Shown here one piece after another: positions 8,756 to 17,679 of a stretch of 64,000 bases of DNA (its first letter is position 1; each line of letters begins with the position of its first letter). This DNA is from Pseudomonas pseudonitroreducens (GTDB taxonomy: Bacteria; Pseudomonadota; Gammaproteobacteria; Pseudomonadales; Pseudomonadaceae): assembly GCF_021603645.1 (NCBI RefSeq), contig NZ_BQHJ01000011.1, positions 62,001 to 126,000 of the forward strand, written 5' to 3'. The position numbers were made by a program, and so were the translations under genes. The notes beneath the pieces were generated by a model. It was not told the origin of the DNA. It did no database searches and was given only the letters and a program-made list of their open reading frames with translations.

Positions 8756-10129
8756 ATGTTCGAAAACCTTACAGATCGCCTCTCGCAAACGCTGCGCCAC
8801 GTTACCGGCAAGGCCAAGCTGACCGAGGACAACATCAAGGACACGCTCCGCGAAGTGCGGATGGCCCTGCTGGAGGCCGACGTGGCCCTGCCAGTGGTCA
8901 AGGACTTCGTCGCCAAGATCAAGGATCGCGCGGTCGGCACCGAGGTTTCCAAGAGCCTGACCCCGGGCCAGGCCTTCGTGAAGATCGTCCAGGCCGAGCT
9001 GGTCGAGCTGATGGGCGCGGCCAACGAAGACCTCGACCTCAATGCCGCTCCGCCGGCGGTCATCATGATGGCCGGCCTGCAGGGCGCGGGCAAGACCACC
9101 ACTGCCGGCAAGCTGGCGCGCTTCCTCAAGGAGCGCAAGAAGAAGTCCGTGCTGGTGGTGTCCGCCGACGTCTATCGCCCGGCGGCGATCAAACAGCTGG
9201 AAACCCTGGCCAGCGATATCGGTGTGACCTTCTTCCCCTCCGATACCAGCCAGAAGCCGGTGGCCATCGCCGAAGCGGCGATCCGTGAGGCCAAGCTGAA
9301 GTTCATCGACGTGGTCATCGTCGACACCGCCGGTCGTCTGCACATCGACGCCGACATGATGGACGAGATCAAGCAGGTGCACGCGGCGATCAAGCCGGTG
9401 GAAACCCTGTTCGTGGTCGACGCCATGACCGGCCAGGACGCCGCCAACACCGCCAAGGCCTTCAATGACGCGCTGCCGCTGACCGGCGTGGTGCTGACCA
9501 AGGTCGACGGCGACGCCCGTGGCGGTGCCGCGCTGTCCGTGCGCGCCATCACCGGCAAGCCGATCAAGTTCCTCGGCATGGGCGAGAAGAGCGAAGCGCT
9601 CGATCCGTTCCACCCCGACCGCGTGGCCTCGCGCATCCTTGGCATGGGTGACGTGCTCAGCCTGATCGAGCAGGCCGAGCAGAGCATGGATCGCGAGAAG
9701 GCCGAGAAACTCGCGAAGAAGATCAAGAAGGGCAAGGGCTTCGACCTGGAAGACTTCCGCGATCAGCTGCAACAGATGAAGAACATGGGCGGCCTGGGCA
9801 GCCTCATGGACAAACTGCCGATGCTCGGCGGCGTCAACCTGTCGCAGATGGGCAACGCACAGAACGCGGCAGAGAAGCAGTTCAAGCAGATGGAGGCGAT
9901 CATCAACTCCATGACCCCTGCCGAGCGCCGTGATCCGGAAGTGATCAGCGGCTCGCGCAAGCGCCGCATCGCCATGGGTTCGGGTACCCAGGTGCAGGAC
10001 GTTGGTCGCCTCATCAAGCAGCACAAGCAGATGCAGAAGATGATGAAGAAGGTCACCGCCAAGGGCGGCATGGCCAAGATGATGCGCGGCATGGGGAGCA
10101 TGTTCCCCGGCGGCATGCCCAAGATGTGA
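8756..10129 (+). CDS. ffh: Signal recognition particle GTPase Ffh (SRP54)
   Basis: 457 residues, the normal Ffh length. The N domain is followed by the G domain, with the P-loop GLQGAGKTTTAGKLA near residue 106, DTAGR near 189 and TKVDG near 248. A C-terminal methionine-rich M domain begins around residue 325 and ends MMRGMGSMFPGGMPKM. With 4.5S RNA it binds hydrophobic signal sequences on ribosomes and docks with FtsY at the membrane. It precedes the rpsP operon, as in most gammaproteobacteria. Identity is certain. Confidence 0.97.
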   Translation: MFENLTDRLSQTLRHVTGKAKLTEDNIKDTLREVRMALLEADVALPVVKDFVAKIKDRAVGTEVSKSLTPGQAFVKIVQAELVELMGAANEDLDLNAAPPAVIMMAGLQGAGKTTTAGKLARFLKERKKKSVLVVSADVYRPAAIKQLETLASDIGVTFFPSDTSQKPVAIAEAAIREAKLKFIDVVIVDTAGRLHIDADMMDEIKQVHAAIKPVETLFVVDAMTGQDAANTAKAFNDALPLTGVVLTKVDGDARGGAALSVRAITGKPIKFLGMGEKSEALDPFHPDRVASRILGMGDVLSLIEQAEQSMDREKAEKLAKKIKKGKGFDLEDFRDQLQQMKNMGGLGSLMDKLPMLGGVNLSQMGNAQNAAEKQFKQMEAIINSMTPAERRDPEVISGSRKRRIAMGSGTQVQDVGRLIKQHKQMQKMMKKVTAKGGMAKMMRGMGSMFPGGMPKM

Positions 10130-10171
10130 GGCCAGACGGCTCGCCGCCCGGCGGGCCGGACGCGCTGCGGC

Positions 10172-10200
10172 TTGCGGCGCGGGGCTTTAGCTCATAGAAT
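10172..10200 (+). promoter_or_regulatory. Sigma-70 promoter for rpsP-rimM-trmD-rplS
   Basis: TTGCGG (10172-10177), a 17-bp spacer and TAGAAT (10195-10200) fit sigma-70 well. The predicted start near 10207 gives a leader of about 67 bases containing a GC-rich hairpin before the rpsP ATG at 10274. Confidence 0.65.
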
Positions 10201-10273
10201 ATGCGGCCTTTCGGGCTATGTGCCCGAGGGCTGCATTTCTTTTTTGCAAGCAAACCATAGGAACAACGTACGC

Positions 10274-10522
10274 ATGGTAACCATTCGTCTGGCTCGTGGC
10301 GGCTCCAAGAAGCGCCCGTTCTATCACCTGACCGTGACCAACAGCCGCAACGCTCGTGACGGCCGTTTCGTCGAGCGCGTCGGCTTCTTCAACCCTGTCG
10401 CCACTGGCGCCGAAGTCAAGTTCTCGGTCAACCAGGAGCGTCTGAACTACTGGCTGAGCCAAGGCGCTCAACCGTCTGAGCGTGTTGCTCAGCTGATCAA
10501 GGACGCCGCCAAGGCTGCCTGA
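10274..10522 (+). CDS. rpsP: 30S ribosomal protein S16
   Basis: 82 residues, starting [20 protein letters not shown] and containing [14 protein letters not shown], which is diagnostic for bS16. It binds 16S rRNA and is needed for assembly of the 30S body. The start at 10274 fits the family; a further upstream in-frame ATG (10172) lies within the promoter. First gene of the S16-RimM-TrmD-L19 operon. Confidence 0.97.
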   Translation: MVTIRLARGGSKKRPFYHLTVTNSRNARDGRFVERVGFFNPVATGAEVKFSVNQERLNYWLSQGAQPSERVAQLIKDAAKAA

Positions 10523-10527
10523 GATCA

Positions 10528-11064
10528 ATGAACACGAATCCTGCTCCCGCCGAGGAGATGGTTGTTCTCGGCAAGATCGTATCGGTGCACGGTATTCGTG
10601 GTGAGGTGAAGGTGTATTCCTTTACCGATCCGTTGGACAACCTGCTGGACTATCGCCGCTGGACGCTCAAGCGTGGCAACGAAGTTCGACAGGCTGAACT
10701 GGTCCAAGGTCGCGTGCAGGGCAATGTCCTGGTCGCGAAGCTGAAGGGACTGGATGATCGCGAGATCGCCCGCACCTTCGCTGAATTCGAAATCCTGGTC
10801 CCGCGCAGCGAGCTGCCGGTGCTGGACGATGGCGAGTTCTACTGGAGTCAGTTGGAAGGTCTCAAGGTGATCGACCAGAACGGGCAACTGTTCGGGATTC
10901 TCGACCACATGCTGGAGACCGGCGCCAACGATGTGATGGTAGTCAAGCCCTGCGCAGGCAGCCTGGACGACCGTGAACGCCTGCTCCCGTATACGGATCA
11001 GTGCGTGCAGTCGGTAGACCTGGAAGCTGGCGAGATGCGGGTGGACTGGGACGCGGACTTCTAG
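10528..11064 (+). CDS. rimM: Ribosome maturation factor RimM
   Basis: 178 residues. The N-terminal RimM barrel (VVLGKIVSVHGIRGEVKVYS) is followed by a PRC-barrel (EFYWSQLEGLKVID). RimM helps 3'-domain assembly of the 30S subunit by binding S19 and 16S rRNA. The start is 5 bases after the rpsP stop. The order matches the conserved operon. Confidence 0.96.
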   Translation: MNTNPAPAEEMVVLGKIVSVHGIRGEVKVYSFTDPLDNLLDYRRWTLKRGNEVRQAELVQGRVQGNVLVAKLKGLDDREIARTFAEFEILVPRSELPVLDDGEFYWSQLEGLKVIDQNGQLFGILDHMLETGANDVMVVKPCAGSLDDRERLLPYTDQCVQSVDLEAGEMRVDWDADF

Positions 11065-11067
11065 CCC

Positions 11068-11811
11068 ATGTGGATAGGAGTAATCAGCATCTTTCCGGAG
11101 ATGTTTCGCGCCATCAGCGACTATGGCATCACGAGTCGCGCGGTCAAGCAGGAGCTGATCCAGCTTCAGTGCTTCAACCCGCGAAGCAACACCGAGGACC
11201 GTCACCAGACGGTGGACGACAGGCCTTTCGGCGGTGGTCCCGGCATGGTGATGAAAATCAAGCCGCTCGAAGGCGCACTGGGCGATGCCCGGCAAGCCGC
11301 AGGCGGACCGGTGAAGGTGATCTACCTCTCGCCGCAAGGTCGCAAGCTCACGCAGGCGGCCGTGAAAGAACTGGCGAACGAGGAACGACTGATCCTGATC
11401 GCCGGGCGTTACGAAGGCATCGACGAGCGCTTCATTGAAGAGCATGTCGATGAGGAATGGTCAGTTGGCGATTATGTCCTGTCCGGGGGTGAGCTTCCGG
11501 CCATGGTGCTGATTGACGCGGTCACGCGGTTGTTGCCCGGTGCACTGGGCCACGTGGACTCCGCCGAGGAGGACTCCTTCACGGATGGCCTGCTCGACTG
11601 TCCGCACTACACCCGACCCGAGGTGTACGCAGACAAACGTGTTCCTGAGGTGCTGCTCAGCGGCAACCACGAACACATCCGGCGCTGGCGTTTGCAGCAG
11701 TCCTTAGGCAGGACCTGGGAACGACGTGCCGATCTTCTGGATTGCCGCTCGCTTTCTGGAGAAGAGAAAAAGCTGCTGGAGGAATACATCCGCCAGCGGA
11801 ACGATAGTTAA
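11068..11811 (+). CDS. trmD: tRNA (guanine-37-N1)-methyltransferase TrmD
   Basis: 247 residues. It starts [20 protein letters not shown]. The SPOUT knot segments [25 protein letters not shown] and [13 protein letters not shown] are intact; these bind S-adenosylmethionine. The enzyme makes m1G37 next to the anticodon and prevents +1 frameshifting. It begins 3 bases after the rimM stop, implying translational coupling. Confidence 0.97.
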   Translation: MWIGVISIFPEMFRAISDYGITSRAVKQELIQLQCFNPRSNTEDRHQTVDDRPFGGGPGMVMKIKPLEGALGDARQAAGGPVKVIYLSPQGRKLTQAAVKELANEERLILIAGRYEGIDERFIEEHVDEEWSVGDYVLSGGELPAMVLIDAVTRLLPGALGHVDSAEEDSFTDGLLDCPHYTRPEVYADKRVPEVLLSGNHEHIRRWRLQQSLGRTWERRADLLDCRSLSGEEKKLLEEYIRQRNDS

Positions 11812-11854
11812 CGTATCGATGGCGAGCGCCGAGCGCTTGTCTTAGGAGCACGAA

Positions 11855-12205
11855 ATGACCAACAAGATCATTCAGCAGATCGAAGCTGAACAGATGAGCA
11901 AAGAGATTCCGGCGTTCGCCCCCGGCGACACCGTAATCGTCCAGGTTAAAGTGAAGGAAGGCGACCGTCAGCGTCTGCAGGCCTTCGAAGGCGTCGTGAT
12001 CGGCAAGCGTAACCGCGGCCTGAACAGCGCTTTCACCGTTCGCAAGATCTCCAACGGCGTAGGCGTTGAGCGTACCTTCCAGACCTACAGCCCGCTGGTA
12101 GACAGCATCTCCGTCAAGCGTCGCGGCGACGTGCGCAAGGCCAAGCTGTACTACCTCCGCGAACTGTCCGGCAAGGCAGCGCGCATCAAGGAAAAACTGG
12201 CCTAA
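11855..12205 (+). CDS. rplS: 50S ribosomal protein L19
   Basis: 116 residues. The motif [20 protein letters not shown] and the [20 protein letters not shown] segment identify bL19, located at the 30S-50S interface. A good ribosome site (TTAGGAGCACGAA) precedes the ATG. Last gene of the operon; a terminator follows at 12223. Confidence 0.97.
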   Translation: MTNKIIQQIEAEQMSKEIPAFAPGDTVIVQVKVKEGDRQRLQAFEGVVIGKRNRGLNSAFTVRKISNGVGVERTFQTYSPLVDSISVKRRGDVRKAKLYYLRELSGKAARIKEKLA

Positions 12206-12222
12206 TTCGCCGGTTGTTCCCG

Positions 12223-12250
12223 AAAAAAGCAGCCTACGGGCTGCTTTTTT
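12223..12250 (+). terminator. Rho-independent terminator after rplS
   Basis: AAAAAAGCAGCC-TACG-GGCTGCTTTTTT: an 8-bp GC-containing stem flanked by A and T runs, 18 bases after the rplS stop. Confidence 0.9.
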
Positions 12251-12364
12251 CTTGCCCGTCGTTTTTCGCCCGTCAATTCGGCGTCCCTTCTGCCCCGGCA
12301 GCGCATTAGAAGCACAACACCCGCAGCACCGGCAGCCACCCTCATTGCATCAGGTAGCAGTGGC

Positions 12365-12778
12365 ATGAGCCCCAGAGAGCAGGAAATCCTCCGTCGTACG
12401 GAGCTTTCCGAAACCCGCGTGACCAAGGCGATCTTCCCGCCCACCACCAATCACCACAACACCCTGTTCGGCGGCACCGCACTGGCCTGGATGGATGAAG
12501 TCTCGTTCATCGCCGCGACGCGTTTCTGCCGGCTGCCGCTGGTGACCGTGTCCACCGACCGCATCGACTTCAAGCACCCGATCCCCGCTGGCTCCATCGT
12601 CGAGCTGATCGGCCGGGTGGTGAAGGTGGGCAATACCAGCCTCAAGGTCGAGGTGGAGGTGTTCGTCGAGAGCATGTCCGCCGACGGCCGCGAGAAGGCC
12701 ATCCACGGGCTGTTCAGCTTCGTCGCCATCGACGACGAGAAGCGCCCGGTGCCGGTCCTGCCCGGCTTCGAGGCCTGA
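12365..12778 (+). CDS. Acyl-CoA thioesterase, YciA/hot-dog family
   Basis: 137 residues with the hot-dog thioesterase pattern: the N-terminal HNTLFGGTALAWMDEVSFIA has the catalytic Asp in the long helix, and STDRIDFKHPIPAGSIVEL forms the substrate strand. Such enzymes hydrolyse short to medium acyl-CoAs in the cytoplasm. The ATG at 12365 begins MSPREQEILRRTEL. No obvious operon partner; a perfect hairpin follows. Confidence 0.88.
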   Translation: MSPREQEILRRTELSETRVTKAIFPPTTNHHNTLFGGTALAWMDEVSFIAATRFCRLPLVTVSTDRIDFKHPIPAGSIVELIGRVVKVGNTSLKVEVEVFVESMSADGREKAIHGLFSFVAIDDEKRPVPVLPGFEA

Positions 12779-12781
12779 AAC

Positions 12782-12811
12782 GCAAGAAGGCGCCCTTGGG
12801 CGCCTTCTTGC
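12782..12811. terminator. Perfect hairpin, bidirectional terminator candidate
   Basis: GCAAGAAGGCGCC / GGCGCCTTCTTGC with loop CTTG lies just after the thioesterase stop. The T content after the stem is modest, but the 13-bp stem is perfect. It serves the thioesterase gene and possibly the convergent gene ending at 12921. Confidence 0.65.
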
Positions 12812-12830
12812 TTCATGCCTATCCGCTTTC

Positions 12831-12909
12831 TGTAGGAGCGAGCTTGCTCGCGAACAGATTTGCCGGGTACATCGGTTTTGTGCGGTTCGCGAGCAAGCTC
12901 GCTCCTACA
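12831..12909. repeat. REP pair (REPIN/BIME), copy 1
   Basis: Inverted arms TGTAGGAGCGAGCTTGCTCG and CGAGCAAGCTCGCTCCTACA flank a central unrelated sequence. The same arms occur in four other places in this window (16592, 21443, 57745, 59965). Such Pseudomonas REP pairs are mobilised by RAYT transposases; none is encoded here. Confidence 0.9.
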
Positions 12910-12920
12910 AAGACAACGCG

Positions 12921-13598
12921 TCAGTGGCGCAGGCTGATCTTCAGCGAGGCCTGGGACAGGTCGATGTTCTGCAGGCTCAGGCTGCCCATGCTCTGGGTTT
13001 TCGGCGCGCCGGCGACGCGGATGTTGTCGAAGCGCACCTCGCCGATGGAGCTGGGCAGGCGCACGTTGATCGATCCGTCTGCATTCAGGCTGGAGGAGGC
13101 GTGCAGCGTGTCGTACTGGACGTCGTGCAAAGAGGTTTCGGCGTCGAGGCTGTCGACCACTGGCATCACCAGTCGGGAAAGCTGCTTGATGGCGCCGACG
13201 CCATCCCCGCTCTCGGCGCTGACCAGCAGGCTCTGCAGGGTGTCATCGAAACCCTGGGCGCTGACGTCGCTCATCTCGCGGTCGCTCAACGGCTTGAGGC
13301 CCTTGGGCGCTTCGTGGCGGGTGATGCTCGTCGGTGCCTGGCGCTGCACGTCGGCGCTGGCCAGCTGGAACGGGCTGAGCAGGGCGGCGACCAGCGTTGC
13401 CGCCAGGCGCAGGTTGTTCTGCTTCTTCAGCGCGCGACCGAGCTGGCGCTCACTGATCCAGCCCTGCTGGATCAGTGTTTCGCCCAGGCGCAGTCCATTG
13501 GTGAGCTGGAGCTGGATGGCCTTATCCAACTGGTGGGAGGTGATCAGGCCCTTGCTGACAAGGATCTGGCCGAGACGGGAGTTCTGTTGACTGGACAT
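12921..13598 (-). CDS. Membrane-anchored or exported protein with N-terminal MshEN-type c-di-GMP-binding repeats
   Basis: 225 residues from ATG 13598 (MSSQQNSRLGQ); an upstream in-frame ATG at 13637 lacks coding character. Residues 8-31 and 37-60 are two 24-residue repeats separated by exactly five residues. Each fits RLGxx[LVI][LVI]xxG..[LVI]xxxxLxxx[LI]xxQ, the c-di-GMP-binding MshEN signature of pilus/secretion ATPases; Trp replaces one aliphatic position in repeat 2. No ATPase follows. Instead, residues 63-82 form a hydrophobic segment ending in a signal-peptidase-like ASA-D. Then comes an exported domain with LSDREMSDVSAQG (104-116), like the start of DUF6160/FilA-type pilus-associated proteins. 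It lies 98 bases downstream of the antiporter gene on the same strand. Confidence 0.72.
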   Translation of the reverse strand: MSSQQNSRLGQILVSKGLITSHQLDKAIQLQLTNGLRLGETLIQQGWISERQLGRALKKQNNLRLAATLVAALLSPFQLASADVQRQAPTSITRHEAPKGLKPLSDREMSDVSAQGFDDTLQSLLVSAESGDGVGAIKQLSRLVMPVVDSLDAETSLHDVQYDTLHASSSLNADGSINVRLPSSIGEVRFDNIRVAGAPKTQSMGSLSLQNIDLSQASLKISLRH

Positions 13599-13696
13599 GG
13601 CGTGGGCTTCGTGGGGCGCAATGATGGCGTGGTGCAATCATTGTCTGTCAGACACATTCTGTCACCAGTCTTAAGATAGGCAGACATGGCCGGTCG

Positions 13697-15541
13697 TCAG
13701 GTTGTTACGGCCTGCGCCGTTTCGTTCGTACTCGACGTGTTTCCAGGCGCCTCCTCGATGAGCGAAATCACTGTCCAGCCGGTGTCGGGCGCCAGCGGGC
13801 GCTCGGGGGTGGCGATATGCAGGCGGCCGTTCGGGTCCTTGGCGAACAGCAGCAGCGCGCGGCCTTCGTGCAGGGCCTGGTAGTCCTCCCAGCCGAAGTT
13901 CTCGCTGAGCAGCGTCGAACGGATCTCCGCACCGCGCGCGATCAATCCGGCCATCTGTGGGTAAGTCACCGCCGACTGGCCCAGTGGGCGGCCCCGATGG
14001 CGGTCGCTGACCCGATGCTTCTCGCTGCGGCGGCTGTCCTGGCTGCTGGGCAGGATGAAGCGCTGGCGGGGGTTGAACTCGTGGCGGAAGCTCATGCACA
14101 TCAGCGCATTCAGTTCGGCGTTCGGCGACAGGGCCAGCAGGTGGCCCAGGCCGATCAGGTCCAGGTGCGCCTCGGCGTGCTGCGAAGCCGGGTTGCCGAA
14201 GTAGGTGGGCAGGTTGTCCATCCGTGCCGCGCGAGTGTTCTCCCAGCTCGAATCGGTGAGCAATACCTCCACGCCGGCGTTCTGCAGGCCGGCACCGATG
14301 GCGCGCGCCACCGGGTTGGCGCCGATGATCAGGAAGCCGGTGGGCACCGGCTCGGCGACTTTCAGCAGGCGCGCCAGCGGTCTCGCGGTGGCGCTCTGCA
14401 GGATCACTGTGCCGATGATCACCAGGAAGGTCAGCGGCACCAGCACGCCGGCCTGGGCGTGGCCGGCTTCCTGCAGTCGGATGGCGAAGATCGCCGAGAC
14501 TGCCGCGGCGACGATTCCCCGGGGAGCAATCCAGCTCAGCAGTGCCCGTTCGCGCCAGTTCAGCGTGGAGCCGGCGGTGGCAATCATGACGTTCAGCGGT
14601 CGTGCGACGAACTGGATCAGCACCAGCACCAGCAGGGCTATCGGCCCCAGGCCGAGCAGGGCCGGCAGGTCCAGGCGCGCGGCGAGCAGTACGAACAGGC
14701 CGGAGATCAACAGGACGCTGAGGTTCTCCTTGAAGTGCAGGATGTGCCGCACGTCGACGCCCTGCATGTTGGCCATGCGCAGGCCCATCACGGTGACGGC
14801 GAGCAGCCCTGATTCGGACATCACGGTGTTCGACAGGACGAACACGCCGAGGACGACCGAGAGTGACGCCAGGTTGTGCAGGTAGTCCGGCAGCCAGTGG
14901 CGCCGCAGCGCGACGCCCAGCGCCTGGCCGCCGAACAGGCCGAAGAGGATGCCGCAGCCGATCACGCTGATGAAGGTCAGGAGGCTGTCCGTCCACCCGG
15001 AGCCTGCGTCGCTGGCGGCGATGAAGGTGTAGACCACCACGGCGAGAATGGCGCCGATGGGGTCGATGACGATGCCTTCCCAGCGCAGGATGTTGGCGAT
15101 GGTGGCATTGGGGCGCACCACGCGCAGCATGGGCACTATCACCGTGGGGCCGGTGACCAGGGTGAGGGTGCCGAAGAGCAGCGCCATCTCCCAGGTGAAG
15201 TCCAGCAGGTAGTGGGTGGCCAGGGCAATCACGCCCCAGGTGACCAGGGCGCCGATGGTCACCATGCGGCGTACCACGGTGCCGATTTCCTTCCACTCGT
15301 CCAGGTGCAGCGTCAGGCTGCCCTCGAACAGCACCAGGGCTACCGCGAGGGATACCACGGGGAACAACAGCGGGCCGAACAGCGCTTCCGGCGACAGCAC
15401 ATGCAGGACCGGGCCCACCAGGATGCCGCTCAGCAGCAGGAAGAGAATCGCCGGCAGGCGCAGGCGCCAGGCCAGCCACTGGCTGAGGAGGGCAGCGATG
15501 CCGATACCGGCGAAGGCGTAATAGGTGCTGTGTTCGTCCAT
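13697..15541 (-). CDS. Cation:proton antiporter, CPA1 (NhaP-like) family with C-terminal RCK domain
   Basis: 614 residues from ATG 13697-15541 (MDEHSTYYAFAGIGIAALLS). About twelve membrane spans carry CPA1 motifs: LVLFEGSLTLHL, TGPTVIVPMLRVVRPN and EGIVIDPIGAI. Residues after about 400 form a cytoplasmic TrkA_N/RCK-like domain (GFLIIGANPVARAIGAGLQN), which normally binds nucleotide and gates the exchanger. It should exchange Na+ or K+ for H+ at the inner membrane. It is divergent from xerD (89 bases) and upstream of the MshEN protein gene on the same strand. Confidence 0.88.
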   Translation of the reverse strand: MDEHSTYYAFAGIGIAALLSQWLAWRLRLPAILFLLLSGILVGPVLHVLSPEALFGPLLFPVVSLAVALVLFEGSLTLHLDEWKEIGTVVRRMVTIGALVTWGVIALATHYLLDFTWEMALLFGTLTLVTGPTVIVPMLRVVRPNATIANILRWEGIVIDPIGAILAVVVYTFIAASDAGSGWTDSLLTFISVIGCGILFGLFGGQALGVALRRHWLPDYLHNLASLSVVLGVFVLSNTVMSESGLLAVTVMGLRMANMQGVDVRHILHFKENLSVLLISGLFVLLAARLDLPALLGLGPIALLVLVLIQFVARPLNVMIATAGSTLNWRERALLSWIAPRGIVAAAVSAIFAIRLQEAGHAQAGVLVPLTFLVIIGTVILQSATARPLARLLKVAEPVPTGFLIIGANPVARAIGAGLQNAGVEVLLTDSSWENTRAARMDNLPTYFGNPASQHAEAHLDLIGLGHLLALSPNAELNALMCMSFRHEFNPRQRFILPSSQDSRRSEKHRVSDRHRGRPLGQSAVTYPQMAGLIARGAEIRSTLLSENFGWEDYQALHEGRALLLFAKDPNGRLHIATPERPLAPDTGWTVISLIEEAPGNTSSTNETAQAVTT

Positions 15542-15630
15542 GGACCGTCCGGGGAAGTGGCAGGAGTGGTGAGGGGGATGCTGTCTATGAAAGACTACCG
15601 CCGCTGCTTTTTCCTTTTTCATGGCGCGAA

Positions 15631-16527
15631 ATGACCCCGATTCCCCATCCCCTGATCGATCGTTTTCTGGATGCCCTGTGGCTGGAGAAAGGCCTCTCCG
15701 ACAATACCCGCAGCGCCTATGGCAGCGACCTGGCCCTGTTCAACGGCTGGCTCGACAAGCGTGGGGTGCAGCTGGAGGCGGCGGGTCGCGACGTGATCCT
15801 CGATCATCTGGCCTGGCGCCTGGGCGAGGGCTACAAGGCGCGCTCCACGGCACGCTTTCTGTCGGGCGTGCGTGGCTTCTACCGCTATTGCCTGCGCGAG
15901 GGCCTGATCGGCGAAGACCCGACCCTGTTGGTGGACTTGCCGCAACTGGGCAAGCCGCTGCCCAAGTCGCTGTCCGAAGCGGATGTGGAAGCGCTGCTGG
16001 CGGCGCCGGAGACCGATGATCCGCTTGGGCTGCGCGATCGCACCATGCTGGAGGTGCTGTATGCCTGCGGCCTGCGGGTCAGCGAGCTGGTCGGCCTGAC
16101 TCTGGAGCAGGTGAACCTGCGCCAGGGCGTGGTGCGTGTGCTCGGCAAGGGCAGCAAGGAGCGCCTGGTGCCGCTGGGCGAGGAGGCGATCCGCTGGATC
16201 GAGCGCTACGTGCGCGAGGCGCGCGGTGACCTGCTGGCCGGCCGGCCGAGCGACGTGCTGTTCCCCAGCCTGCGCGGCGAGCAGATGACCCGGCAGACCT
16301 TCTGGCACCGCATCAAGCTGCACGCGAAGGTCGCCGGCATCGGCAAAAGCCTGTCGCCGCACACCCTGCGCCACGCCTTTGCCACCCATCTGCTCAATCA
16401 CGGCGCCGACCTGCGCGTGGTACAGATGCTGCTGGGGCACAGCGACCTCTCTACCACGCAGATCTACACGCATATTGCCCGCGCCCGTCTGCAGGACCTG
16501 CATGCCCAGCACCACCCCCGTGGGTGA
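15631..16527 (+). CDS. xerD: Site-specific tyrosine recombinase XerD
   Basis: 298 residues, the family length. It has an N-terminal SAM-like core-binding domain (LWLEKGLSDNTRSAYGSDLA) and a C-terminal catalytic domain. The Arg in YACGLRVSELVGL (about 149), the Lys in GKGSKERLVPL, HxxR in LSPHTLRHAFATH (about 242), His in LLGHSDLSTTQ and Tyr in QIYTH (about 279) are all present. With XerC it resolves chromosome dimers at dif under FtsK control. The xerD-dsbC-hom-thrC order is conserved in Pseudomonas. Confidence 0.96.
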   Translation: MTPIPHPLIDRFLDALWLEKGLSDNTRSAYGSDLALFNGWLDKRGVQLEAAGRDVILDHLAWRLGEGYKARSTARFLSGVRGFYRYCLREGLIGEDPTLLVDLPQLGKPLPKSLSEADVEALLAAPETDDPLGLRDRTMLEVLYACGLRVSELVGLTLEQVNLRQGVVRVLGKGSKERLVPLGEEAIRWIERYVREARGDLLAGRPSDVLFPSLRGEQMTRQTFWHRIKLHAKVAGIGKSLSPHTLRHAFATHLLNHGADLRVVQMLLGHSDLSTTQIYTHIARARLQDLHAQHHPRG

Positions 16528-16591
16528 GCTTCGCTGCGCCGCTAGACATCCTTCGAGTTGTGTGGCTTCACGCCAGTGTCCAGCGTGATCT

Positions 16592-16667
16592 TGTAGGAGC
16601 GAGCTTGCTCGCGAACAGCCGGAAGCGGTGCGGGCCAGTGAGGTTCGCGAGCAAGCTCGCTCCTACA
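16592..16667. repeat. REP pair, copy 2
   Basis: TGTAGGAGCGAGCTTGCTCG ... CGAGCAAGCTCGCTCCTACA between xerD and dsbC. It has the same arms as the copy at 12831 and a 76-bp total length. Confidence 0.9.
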
Positions 16668-16776
16668 GAAAAGCCGCGGAAGCCGATAAGACCGCCGAAG
16701 CTTCCGGCTACAGCCTTTGGCTCGGTCTTGCCGGCCCGGTGTGATAGTCTTCGCCGACTGACATCAGGAGTTTTCC

Positions 16777-17505
16777 ATGCGTTTGTCTCGACTTCTGGCT
16801 GGTATGGCTATCGGCCTCGCCAGCACTCTCGCCCTGGCCGCCGAACCGGACCAGGCGATCCGCACCACCCTGCAGTCCCTGCAGCCTGACCTGCCCATCG
16901 AGAACATCTCCAAGGGGCCCCTGGACGGTATCTACCAGGTGCAGCTCAAGGGCGGCCGTATCCTTTACGCCAGCGCCGACGGCCAGTTCGTCGTGCAGGG
17001 CAATATCTACCAGGTGAAGGACGGCAAGCCGACCAACCTGACCGAGAAGGCCGAAAGCGCCGGCGTGGCCAAGACCATCAATGCCATCGCCGCCAAGGAC
17101 ATGGTGGTGTTTCCGGCCAAGGGCGAGACCAAGGCGCACATCACCGTCTTCACCGACACCACCTGCCCGTACTGCCAGAAGCTGCACGCCGAAGTGCCAG
17201 AGCTGCAGAAGCGTGGCATCGAAGTGCGCTACCTGGCCTTCCCGCGCCAGGGTCCGAACTCGCCGGGCGACGCGCAGCTGCAGGCTGTCTGGTGCTCCAA
17301 GGACCGACAGGCGGCGATGAGCGACATGTTCCACGAGAAGGAAGTGAAGGCCGCCAAGTGCGAAAACCCAGTGGACGCGCAGTTCGCCCTGGGCCAGATG
17401 GTCGGTGTGCAGGGCACCCCGGCGATCATCCTCGCCGACGGGACCATGCTGCCGGGCTACCAGCCGGCCGGCCAGATCGCCAAGCTGGCGCTGGAAGCCA
17501 AGTAA
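16777..17505 (+). CDS. dsbC: Thiol:disulfide interchange protein DsbC
   Basis: 242 residues with a cleavable signal peptide (MRLSRLLAGMAIGLASTLAL, cut near ALAAEP). An N-terminal dimerisation domain precedes a thioredoxin fold carrying CPYC at residues 130-133 (DTTCPYCQKLH) and the cis-Pro loop VQGTPAI. A second Cys pair (WCSKD, KCENP) is present as in DsbC. It isomerises wrong disulfides in the periplasm and is kept reduced by DsbD. Ribosome site CAGGAG before the ATG. Confidence 0.94.
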   Translation: MRLSRLLAGMAIGLASTLALAAEPDQAIRTTLQSLQPDLPIENISKGPLDGIYQVQLKGGRILYASADGQFVVQGNIYQVKDGKPTNLTEKAESAGVAKTINAIAAKDMVVFPAKGETKAHITVFTDTTCPYCQKLHAEVPELQKRGIEVRYLAFPRQGPNSPGDAQLQAVWCSKDRQAAMSDMFHEKEVKAAKCENPVDAQFALGQMVGVQGTPAIILADGTMLPGYQPAGQIAKLALEAK

Positions 17506-17535
17506 GCCGCGGCTTGCGCTCTGATTGACTAATGC

Positions 17536-17565
17536 GGAACCGCTTCGTAATGTTCGGTTCCTTTT
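17536..17565 (+). terminator. Hairpin terminator after dsbC
   Basis: GGAACCG / CGGTTCC followed by TTTT, 30 bases after the dsbC stop. Two further hairpins follow in the hom leader: GAACAGGC/GCCTGTTC at 17573-17593 and TGCCCGC/GCGGGCA at 17614-17633. Confidence 0.65.
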
Positions 17566-17679
17566 GACTAGGGAACAGGCAGCCCGCCTGTTCTGACATG
17601 GTGCCTGCCCCCATGCCCGCCTCGTTGCGGGCATCGGCGTCTCAGGCGCCCCGATGCTGTAATCATGGGGAGTTTCAGC

